Of a DNA stretch of 64,000 bases, positions 19,850 through 27,757 are shown one piece after another. Source of the stretch: Aeromonas sp. FDAARGOS 1405 (lineage in GTDB: Bacteria > Pseudomonadota > Gammaproteobacteria > Enterobacterales > Aeromonadaceae); NCBI RefSeq assembly GCF_019048265.1, contig NZ_CP077311.1, positions 2,117,001-2,181,000 on the forward strand, given 5' to 3'. Numbering within the stretch: position 1 is the stretch's first letter; each line of letters begins with the position of its first letter. The translations under genes and the position numbers were made by a program. The notes beneath the pieces were generated by a model, which saw only the letters and a program-made list of their open reading frames with translations, made no database searches and was not told the DNA's origin.

Positions 19850-21001
19850 ATGGCTTGGAATGAGCCTGGTAACAACGGCAAAGACCGTGACCCTTGGGGG
19901 AATAACGGCAAGAATCAGGGACCCCCTGATCTGGATGAAATGCTGCGCAAAGTGAGTCGCCGTTTCGGTGGCTTGTTTGGTGGCGGCAAATCTGGCGGCG
20001 ATGTAGGTCGCTTTGGTATCTCCATCGCGCTGGTTGTCGCTGTGGTGGTGTGGGTCGTCAGCGGCTTCTACACCATTCGCGAAGCGGAGCGTGGTGCCGT
20101 GCTGCGGTTTGGCAAGTTTTCCCATATTGTCGAGCCGGGCCTGCGCTGGAAGCCGACCTTTATCGATCAGGTGATCCCGGTGGACGTCGAGTCCGTGCGC
20201 TCCCTGCCTGCCTCCGGTTTCATGCTGACTCAGGATGAGAACGTGGTACGGGTCGAGATGGACGTGCAGTACCGTGTCGTCAATCCCGAGCAGTATCTGT
20301 TCAGCGTGACCAATGCCGACGAGAGTCTGGGTCAGGCCACCGATAGCGCCCTGCGCTACGTGGTGGGTCATACCCGGATGGATGACGTCCTGACTACCGG
20401 TCGTGAGAAGGTGCGTCAGGAGACCTGGCAGGTGATCGATGGCATCATCGAGCCCTACCAGATGGGTCTGCAGATCGTCGATGTCAACTTCCTGCCGGCG
20501 CGTCCGCCGGAAGAGGTGAAAGACGCGTTTGATGACGCCATCTCCGCTCAGGAAGATGAACAGCGTTTCATTCGTGAAGCAGAAGCCTATGCCCGTGAAG
20601 TGGAGCCCAAGGCCCGTGGCCAGGTGAAGCGTCTGGAGCAGGAAGCGGAAGCTTACAAATCCCAGATCGTGTTGAAAGCCCAGGGTGAAGTTGCTCGCTT
20701 CAACGAGCTGCTGCCCCAGTATCTGGCTGCCCCCGAGCTGACCCGTGAGCGTATCTATCTGGAAACCATGGAAGAGCTCTATCAGCAGGCCAACAAGGTG
20801 GTGGTCGATATGCCGGCTGGCAACAACAGCATGATCTACCTGCCGCTCGACAAGCTGTCTGGCAAGCCGAAGGCTGCCCAGTCTGATCGTGCCACTGTCG
20901 GCCCGGTCACAGAGCAGGTCCCCGTTTCCAACGAGGGTGCCAACTCAACCCCGACAATGCCGCTGCGTAGCGGTGACCGCTTCAGCTCAGGGAGAAACTG
21001 A
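19850..21001 (+). CDS. hflK: FtsH protease modulator HflK
   Basis: The 383-residue SPFH (band 7) inner-membrane protein forms a large cage with HflC around FtsH and tunes its proteolysis. The N-terminus MAWNEPGNN and the Gly-rich tail precede one membrane helix (about 57-80, FGISIALVVAVVVWVVSGF). The SPFH domain, a long helical stretch (EAEAYAREVEPKARGQVKRLEQ) and a Thr/Ser-rich tail follow. ATG 19850 is preferred over 19838 because GGAG at 19840-19843 fits it and MAWN is the family start. It ends 3 bp before hflC. Confidence 0.95.
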   Translation: MAWNEPGNNGKDRDPWGNNGKNQGPPDLDEMLRKVSRRFGGLFGGGKSGGDVGRFGISIALVVAVVVWVVSGFYTIREAERGAVLRFGKFSHIVEPGLRWKPTFIDQVIPVDVESVRSLPASGFMLTQDENVVRVEMDVQYRVVNPEQYLFSVTNADESLGQATDSALRYVVGHTRMDDVLTTGREKVRQETWQVIDGIIEPYQMGLQIVDVNFLPARPPEEVKDAFDDAISAQEDEQRFIREAEAYAREVEPKARGQVKRLEQEAEAYKSQIVLKAQGEVARFNELLPQYLAAPELTRERIYLETMEELYQQANKVVVDMPAGNNSMIYLPLDKLSGKPKAAQSDRATVGPVTEQVPVSNEGANSTPTMPLRSGDRFSSGRN

Positions 21002-21004
21002 TAG

Positions 21005-21889
21005 ATGAAAAAGCTAGCTATTGGTGCAATCGCTGTCGCGGCCATGGTCTGCTTCTCCTCTGTCTTTATCGTTGATGAAGGTCAGAAGGGGATTGTGGTG
21101 CAGTTTGGCAAGGTGAAGCGGGTTGACTCCGGTGAACCCCGCCTCTATGAGCCGGGCCTGCACTTCAAGGTGCCGCTCATCGACCAGGTTCGCAAGATGG
21201 ATGCCCGCATCCAGACCATTGACAGCCAGGCCGACCGTTTTGTCACCTCCGAGAAGAAAGACCTGATCATCGACTCCTACGTGAAGTGGAAGATTGAGGA
21301 CTTCTCCAAGTACTACCTGGCAACCGGTGGTGGCAACAAGCTGCAGGCTGAAGATCTGCTCAAGCGCAAGATCAACAACGGTCTGCGTTCCGAGATTGGT
21401 AACCGTACCATCAAGGACATCGTCTCCGGTGAGCGCAGTACCGTGATGGAAGATGCCCTGAAGAAGATGGCGCGCTCCTCCGAGCTCGGTATCAAGGTGG
21501 TGGATGTACGGATCAAGCAGATCAACCTGCCGGTGGAAGTCTCCAACTCCATCTACCAGCGGATGCGCGCCGAGCGTACCGCTGTGGCCCGTGAGCACCG
21601 CTCTCAGGGTCGCGAAAAGGCTGAAATCCTGCGTGCCGATATCGACCGCAAGGTGACCGTCATGATCGCCGACGCCGAGAGTAACGCTCGCCAGCTGCGC
21701 GGTGAAGGGGATGCGGAAGCCGCCAAGATCTATGCCGACAGCTACAAGAAAGACCCCGAGTTTTTCAGCTTCGTGCGTAGCATGGAGGCCTATCGCAAGA
21801 GCTTCGCCGGTGGTAACGACCTGATGGTATTGAAGCCGGACAGCGAGTTCTTCCGTTACCTCAAGTCTCCTCACGGCACCAAGCAGTAA
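21005..21889 (+). CDS. hflC: FtsH protease modulator HflC
   Basis: The 294-residue partner of HflK has an N-terminal membrane anchor (LAIGAIAVAAMVCFSSVFIV), the SPFH domain with EKKDLIIDSYVKWKI, and the helical segment REHRSQGREKAEILRADIDRK. It ends near FRYLKSPHGTKQ. It is coupled to hflK by a 3-bp gap and followed by a strong terminator. Confidence 0.96.
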   Translation: MKKLAIGAIAVAAMVCFSSVFIVDEGQKGIVVQFGKVKRVDSGEPRLYEPGLHFKVPLIDQVRKMDARIQTIDSQADRFVTSEKKDLIIDSYVKWKIEDFSKYYLATGGGNKLQAEDLLKRKINNGLRSEIGNRTIKDIVSGERSTVMEDALKKMARSSELGIKVVDVRIKQINLPVEVSNSIYQRMRAERTAVAREHRSQGREKAEILRADIDRKVTVMIADAESNARQLRGEGDAEAAKIYADSYKKDPEFFSFVRSMEAYRKSFAGGNDLMVLKPDSEFFRYLKSPHGTKQ

Positions 21890-21909
21890 TCGCCACGAGG
21901 TCACATTCA

Positions 21910-21939
21910 AAGGGTCTGCATTGTCAGACCCTTTTGTTT
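21910..21939 (+). terminator. Terminator after hflC
   Basis: AAGGGTCTG pairs with CAGACCCTT around CATTGT, followed by TTGTTTTT. It ends the hfq-hflX-hflKC transcript before the small yjeT gene. Confidence 0.88.
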
Positions 21940-21994
21940 TTGGTGCCAATGCCAGCCGTTGACCCGAGGGGCTGGTTGCATTGAAGGAGGTCGG

Positions 21995-22183
21995 ATGCTG
22001 ACATCCATGCTGATGGGGTTGGGATTGCTGCTGTTGTTCGAGGGGCTCGGCCCGCTGTTGATGCCAAGGGCATGGCAGCAGATGTTACGGCTGCTGAGCG
22101 ATCAGCCACCGGAGCAGTTGCGCCGTATCGGCGGCTCGCTAGTGGTTGCGGGTTGCATGATCCTCTGGATGCTGAGTCGCTGA
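21995..22183 (+). CDS. yjeT: Small membrane protein of the YjeT (DUF2065) family
   Basis: The 62-residue protein has two predicted helices (TSMLMGLGLLLLFEGLGPLL and IGGSLVVAGCMILWML) joined by a polar loop with PEQLRRIGG. This pattern and the position after hflC match E. coli YjeT, whose function is unknown. GGAGG lies just before the ATG at 21995; the longer frame from 21959 is not supported. Confidence 0.85.
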   Translation: MLTSMLMGLGLLLLFEGLGPLLMPRAWQQMLRLLSDQPPEQLRRIGGSLVVAGCMILWMLSR

Positions 22184-22221
22184 GTTTGGCGAAATGCACT
22201 GTCCAGCAGATAGCAGACAAT

Positions 22222-22248
22222 AAAAAAGAGGCCGAAGGCCTCTTTTTT
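22222..22248. terminator. Bidirectional terminator between yjeT and ispB
   Basis: AAAAAAGAGGCC and GGCCTCTTTTTT form a 12-bp stem around GAA, with A and T runs on either side. It lies between convergent genes and can stop transcription from both strands. Confidence 0.9.
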
Positions 22249-22264
22249 CATGCATGTCGTTTAC

Positions 22265-23236
22265 TCAGGCACTGCGCTGCACGGCCATGTGGGCCAGTGT
22301 TTCCAGCGCCTGTTTGTGCGGGGAGTCAGGCAGGATGGCTAGGGCGGCAATGGCCTTGTCGGCCTCTTCCCTGGCACGCATGCGGGAGTACTCCAGCGCG
22401 CCAGTGCGGTCGAGAATGCCAAGGATCTGCTCAAGATGCTCCATGCCGTTGCGGTGCTCGATGGCATCGCGTACCAGCTGGCGCTCTTCCGGCGTACCCA
22501 CTTCCATGGCGCGCAGCAGCGGCAGGGTCGGTTTGCCTTCGGCCAGATCGTCGCCGACGTTCTTGCCCATCTCTTCGCTCTGGGAGCAGTAGTCCATCAC
22601 GTCATCGATGATCTGGAACGCGGTGCCCAGATACTTGCCGTAATCGGTCATGGCCTGCTCGACGGGCTCGGGCTGATGGGTCAGCACGGCGGCGAGACGG
22701 GTGGCGGCCTCGAACAGCTTGGCGGTCTTGCAATAGATGACCGTCATGTAGCTCTCTTCGGTGGTATCCGGATCGTTGCAGTTCATCAACTGCAGCACTT
22801 CCCCTTCGGCGATGGTGTTGGTTGCATCCGAGAGGATCTCCATCACCCGCAGGTTGGAGAGTTCGGCCATCATCTGGAAGGAGCGGCTATAGAGGTAGTC
22901 ACCGACCAGCACGCTGGCAGCATTGCCAAACATAGCGTTGGCGGTCTCCCGGCCACGGCGCAGGTCGGATTCGTCGACCACGTCGTCGTGCAGCAGGGTA
23001 GAGGTGTGAATGAATTCGATGATGGCGGCCAGTTTCAGGTGATCCTCACCCTCATAGCCCAGCGCACGCGCAGCCATCACGGTCAGCATGGGGCGCATCC
23101 GTTTCCCGCCGGCGCTGACAATGTAGAAACCCAGCTGATTGATCAGACTAACGTCGGACTGGAGTCGGGCCAGGATCAGTTCATTGACCGCCGTCATGTC
23201 GGCGGCACAGAGCGCACGGATAGTCTGTTGGTCCAT
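22265..23236 (-). CDS. ispB: Octaprenyl diphosphate synthase IspB
   Basis: The 323-residue trans-polyprenyl synthase makes the C40 side chain of ubiquinone and menaquinone. The first Asp-rich motif is in LLHDDVVDESDLRRGR and the second in IIDDVMDYCS. GGKRMRP near residue 45 binds the allylic pyrophosphate. It diverges from rplU, the conserved arrangement. Confidence 0.96.
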   Translation of the reverse strand: MDQQTIRALCAADMTAVNELILARLQSDVSLINQLGFYIVSAGGKRMRPMLTVMAARALGYEGEDHLKLAAIIEFIHTSTLLHDDVVDESDLRRGRETANAMFGNAASVLVGDYLYSRSFQMMAELSNLRVMEILSDATNTIAEGEVLQLMNCNDPDTTEESYMTVIYCKTAKLFEAATRLAAVLTHQPEPVEQAMTDYGKYLGTAFQIIDDVMDYCSQSEEMGKNVGDDLAEGKPTLPLLRAMEVGTPEERQLVRDAIEHRNGMEHLEQILGILDRTGALEYSRMRAREEADKAIAALAILPDSPHKQALETLAHMAVQRSA

Positions 23237-23376
23237 AAGTCTCGTAACGTGACAGCAGCAATAACTGCGATTTTAGTAATGGCAGGGATTCTACACGATT
23301 TCACAATGGGTTACAGTTAGGCGTTTATCCACGGCGGCAGATATGCGCACAAAATAAACTTTTTGCGAAAATGGCC

Positions 23377-23405
23377 TTGCCTGAGCAGATCGATTTGCGT
23401 AGAAT
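23377..23405 (+). promoter_or_regulatory. Promoter of rplU-rpmA
   Basis: TTGCCT (23377-23382), a 17-bp spacer and TAGAAT (23400-23405) are followed by a GC-rich discriminator (GCCCGCCC), as in stringently controlled ribosomal promoters. The leader to rplU would be about 65 nt. Confidence 0.65.
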
Positions 23406-23478
23406 GCCCGCCCATTGTTATAGGTTTTTGCGCATGTCTAGCCTTGAGCAAAAGACATGCCTTTACGGAGTTAATCAA

Positions 23479-23790
23479 ATGTACGCGGTATTCCAAAGCG
23501 GCGGAAAACAACACCGTGTGGCCGAAGGTCAAATCGTTCGTCTGGAAAAGCTGAACGTTGAGACTGGCGCTACCATCGACTTCAACGAAGTGCTGATGGT
23601 TGCTGCAGGCGACACTTTTAAAGTAGGTGCTCCTTTCGTTGAAGGTGGCAAGGTTGTAGCTGAAGTTGTGGCTCACGGCCGTGGCGAGAAAGTGACTATC
23701 GTCAAGTTCCGTCGTCGTAAGCACCACCGTAAGCAAGCGGGCCACCGTCAGTGGTTCACTGAAGTCAAAATCACTGGCATCAGCGCTTAA
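23479..23790 (+). CDS. rplU: 50S ribosomal protein L21
   Basis: The 103-residue large-subunit protein binds 23S rRNA. The N-terminus [18 protein letters not shown] and the basic C-terminus [19 protein letters not shown] are typical, and the length matches E. coli exactly. ATG 23479 is chosen because it matches the family and follows ACGGAG; the frame from 23371 includes the leader. It is co-transcribed with rpmA, 17 bp downstream. Confidence 0.98.
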   Translation: MYAVFQSGGKQHRVAEGQIVRLEKLNVETGATIDFNEVLMVAAGDTFKVGAPFVEGGKVVAEVVAHGRGEKVTIVKFRRRKHHRKQAGHRQWFTEVKITGISA

Positions 23791-23807
23791 TTAGAGGAGT
23801 CCGATAG

Positions 23808-24065
23808 ATGGCACACAAAAAAGCTGGCGGTTCATCCCGCAACGGTCGCGATTCTGAAGCTAAACGCCTGGGCGTGAAGCGTTTCGGCGGCGAAACAGTT
23901 CTGGCTGGCAGCATCATCGTTCGTCAGCGCGGTACCAAGTTCCACGCTGGTGAGAACGTTGGTCTGGGCAAGGACCACACCCTGTTCGCTACCGCGAACG
24001 GCAAGGTGCAGTTCGAAGTTAAAGGTCCGCTGAATCGTAAGTACGTTAGCATCGTTGCTGAGTAA
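23808..24065 (+). CDS. rpmA: 50S ribosomal protein L27
   Basis: The 85-residue protein lies near the peptidyl-transferase centre. It has [20 protein letters not shown] at the N-terminus and GNKFHAG-type [19 protein letters not shown] precedes the ATG. It is the second gene of rplU-rpmA and is followed by a terminator. Confidence 0.98.
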   Translation: MAHKKAGGSSRNGRDSEAKRLGVKRFGGETVLAGSIIVRQRGTKFHAGENVGLGKDHTLFATANGKVQFEVKGPLNRKYVSIVAE

Positions 24066-24085
24066 TTACGGACCGCAAGGATCCG

Positions 24086-24116
24086 AAGCCCCGCCAACAG
24101 GCGGGGCTTTTGTTTT
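24086..24116 (+). terminator. Terminator after rpmA
   Basis: AGCCCCGCC pairs with GGCGGGGCT around AACA, followed by TTTGTTTTT. It separates rplU-rpmA from obgE. Confidence 0.9.
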
Positions 24117-24246
24117 TCCGAAATAATGACGAAAAAACGGAACGCAGATGACCCGGGTACCGAGATTGCCCGGAGAGGCAAGATGCGTATCGCCCGCAGG
24201 GGTCTGTACCACTATAATTGCGTATCGGTTTTTCGAATTAAGGTGA

Positions 24247-25458
<1,212 letters not shown>

Positions 25459-25485
25459 TACCCTTGTCTGTCCATTTCATTGATA

Positions 25486-25516
25486 ACCGGAGCCTGAACA
25501 GGCTCCGGTTTTTTTA
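25486..25516 (+). terminator. Terminator after obgE
   Basis: ACCGGAGCCT pairs with GGCTCCGGT around GAACA (one end base slips), followed by seven T. It closes the obgE transcript. Confidence 0.9.
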
Positions 25517-25830
25517 TGCCTGTCGAGTAGTGGCTCATTAGGTATGTTTGTGATGCCACTTATTGCCTGCCGTTGATAACTGTTTATACTGCCCATCAAA
25601 ATTAACAGTAATGAAACAATCGTCTGGCGATGTCGATTGAATCGATATGCGTTTCTGTATCTGATTGTTTTGATGGAAGGTTTACCTGTAAAAATTTTTA
25701 TGCGCAGATTTATGCATTATGGGCTTGTTTGTGCATTTTTTTGGAGTATTCTTGCGCCCGTTTTGCCGGTTAATGCATGAATACGCAGGTAGACCGAGCT
25801 ATGGAAAAGTAACATTAGGGCAGTCTTATC
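25517..25830. other. AT-rich intergenic region before the YjiH-family gene
   Basis: About 310 bp without a gene. The last 150 bp are AT-rich and hold several TGCAT/TGCGCA-type words (ATGCGCAGATTTATGCAT, TGTGCAT, AATGCATGAATACGCA), which may be operator half-sites. No clear promoter was identified. Confidence 0.4.
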
Positions 25831-27201
25831 ATGCTGGAAAAGAGTCTTGAAGCATCTGCGGTTAATACCCGCCGTAACTTGTTGATGTTTCTAATACCGT
25901 CACTGATCGGTATCTTGCTGTTCATGACGCCGGTCGTCTATGACGGTAACGTCACCATCCCCGTCGCAGTGCTGGCCAAGCTGGTGCAGCGGGTTTTTGC
26001 CGATTATCTGGTTGCCATGGTCAGTGCGGTGATCACTACCACCATGCTGATGACTATCATCACCTGGTTGTTCAAACCGGCGATTCTGGTGCGTAGACCA
26101 TTCCTCAACAGCCTGTTCAACGTCTCTCCTTTCTGGGCCTGCGTGCGGGTGGTGGGTGGTATTTTCGTGCTGCTGACCTTCTTCCAGGTGGGACCAGAGG
26201 TGCTTTATTCAGGCGCAACCGGCGGCCTGGTGCTCAACGATCTGCTGCCGGTGCTGTTTTCAGTCTTCATTTTTGCCGGCCTGCTGCTGCCGTTGCTGCT
26301 CGATTTCGGGCTGCTGGAGTTTGTCGGCACTATGATGACTCGCATCATGCGTCCGGTATTCCGGTTGCCGGGTCGCTCTGCCGTAGACTGCTTTGCCTCC
26401 TGGCTGGGGGATGGCAGTGTCGGCATCCTGCTGACCAGCAAGCAGTACGAAGGGAAGTTCTATACCCAGCGGGAAGCGGCCGTTATTGGCACCACCTTCT
26501 CCGCCGTCTCCATCACCTTCTGTCTGGTAGTGATCTCCCAGGTGAAGCTGGAACACATGTTCGTTCCCTTCTATCTGACTGTCTGTCTGGCTGGGGTGGT
26601 TGCCGCTATCGTGGTGCCACGTCTGCCGCCGCTATCCTGGAAGAAGGATATCTATATCGATGGCGCTCCCCTGTGTCGCAAGCAGGAGGCGGTGCCCCAC
26701 CAGCACAGTGTGATGAGTTATGGTCTCGAACGTGCATTGACCAAGGCAGAGCAGATGACCGGTCTCGGTGCCGTCGCCCGGGAAGGGGTGAAAAATGCGC
26801 TCGACATGCTGTTTGGCGTGTTGCCTGTGGTCATGGCGATCGGTACCTGTGCCCTGATGCTGGCCGAACACACCCCCATCTTCAACTGGCTTGGCGCCCC
26901 CTTCGTCCCCTTGCTGGAACTGCTGCAACTGCCGGAGGCGGAAGCCGCATCCAAGACCATCATGGTCGGTTTTGCCGATATGTTTATTCCAGCGGTGCTG
27001 GCCTCGACCATCGATAGCGAGATGACCCGCTTCGTCATTGCCGCCATGTCGGTAACCCAGCTTATCTATATGTCGGAAGTGGGGGCCCTGCTGCTTGGCA
27101 GCAAGATCCCGGTCAAACTGTGGGAGTTGTTTGTGATCTTCCTGATGCGCACCCTGGTTACCTTGCCGGTAATTGCCGGTGTAGCGCATCTGCTGTTCTA
27201 A
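25831..27201 (+). CDS. YjiH-family inner-membrane protein with nucleoside-recognition (Gate) domains
   Basis: The 456-residue protein is strongly hydrophobic with about ten membrane segments (for example LLMFLIPSLIGILLFMTPVV near residue 20 and FGVLPVVMAIGTCALMLA near 330). YjiH and similar proteins carry the Gate domain of nucleoside transporters and spore maturation proteins; their substrate is not established. It is a single gene with its own terminator. The start has only a weak ribosome-binding site (GGGCAG), but no better in-frame start is seen. Confidence 0.85.
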   Translation: MLEKSLEASAVNTRRNLLMFLIPSLIGILLFMTPVVYDGNVTIPVAVLAKLVQRVFADYLVAMVSAVITTTMLMTIITWLFKPAILVRRPFLNSLFNVSPFWACVRVVGGIFVLLTFFQVGPEVLYSGATGGLVLNDLLPVLFSVFIFAGLLLPLLLDFGLLEFVGTMMTRIMRPVFRLPGRSAVDCFASWLGDGSVGILLTSKQYEGKFYTQREAAVIGTTFSAVSITFCLVVISQVKLEHMFVPFYLTVCLAGVVAAIVVPRLPPLSWKKDIYIDGAPLCRKQEAVPHQHSVMSYGLERALTKAEQMTGLGAVAREGVKNALDMLFGVLPVVMAIGTCALMLAEHTPIFNWLGAPFVPLLELLQLPEAEAASKTIMVGFADMFIPAVLASTIDSEMTRFVIAAMSVTQLIYMSEVGALLLGSKIPVKLWELFVIFLMRTLVTLPVIAGVAHLLF

Positions 27202-27217
27202 GGGCTACGCCATAGTG

Positions 27218-27251
27218 AAAAACGGTCAACCTGGGTTGACCGTTTTCTTTT
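27218..27251 (+). terminator. Terminator after the YjiH-family gene
   Basis: AAAACGGTCAAC pairs with GTTGACCGTTTT around CTGG, followed by CTTTT. It is symmetric enough to work for the convergent lipoprotein gene too. Confidence 0.85.
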
Positions 27252-27286
27252 CCGCGGTAAGGGGAGAGCATCGCCCTTAGGCTGGC

Positions 27287-27625
27287 TCAGCCTCTAGTGA
27301 CGGGACACTGAATTGTCAGGGAGTGGACTGTGTTGGCGATGCTATAGGGCTTGGCCGCCTTGTAGACCTTCTTGTCTTCGTCGTAGCTGCCTCCCAGATA
27401 CTGGGTACTGTATAGCGTCTGCTGGCGGCGATCGGTCTCCTTGTAACCTTGTGGGCAGGTCTGGTTGGCCTGCTGGAAGCAGGCTTTCATGCTGCTGCAT
27501 TCGATGTAGAAGCCTCGCTGGCTGGTATCGGCAAGGTGCACTGGGGTGACGGTGGGGGCTGGGGGAGACAACAGGGAGCAGCCGGAGAGCGTCAGCGCGC
27601 CCAGCAGAACGAGATGTTTTGACAT
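27287..27625 (-). CDS. Putative lipoprotein of unknown function (112 residues)
   Basis: The N-terminus MSKHLVLLGALTLSGCSLLS is a lipoprotein signal with lipobox LSGC (Cys 16). The mature part holds four further Cys, with the pattern C-SSMKA-C-FQQANQT-C-PQGYKETD and a last Cys near the C-terminus, which suggests disulfide bonds in the periplasm. I do not recognise a named family. The gene stands alone between convergent and same-strand neighbours. Confidence 0.8.
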   Translation of the reverse strand: MSKHLVLLGALTLSGCSLLSPPAPTVTPVHLADTSQRGFYIECSSMKACFQQANQTCPQGYKETDRRQQTLYSTQYLGGSYDEDKKVYKAAKPYSIANTVHSLTIQCPVTRG

Positions 27626-27659
27626 AGATAACCTGAACAGTGTGGTGTGACAAAGAGTG

Positions 27660-27682
27660 AGGGGGAGTCTATTGCTCCCCCT
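27660..27682 (-). terminator. Possible terminator of the HD-GYP gene
   Basis: GGGGGAG (27661-27667) pairs with CTCCCCC (27675-27681). On the minus strand it lies about 75 bp after the HD-GYP stop codon. There is no proper T-run, so this is tentative. Confidence 0.4.
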
Positions 27683-27757
27683 TCGCTATAGGGGCACCGT
27701 TATAACCAGCCCGGAGCGCTCAGGCCAGCCCGCAAATGTAAGAAAATATGACCCAGC

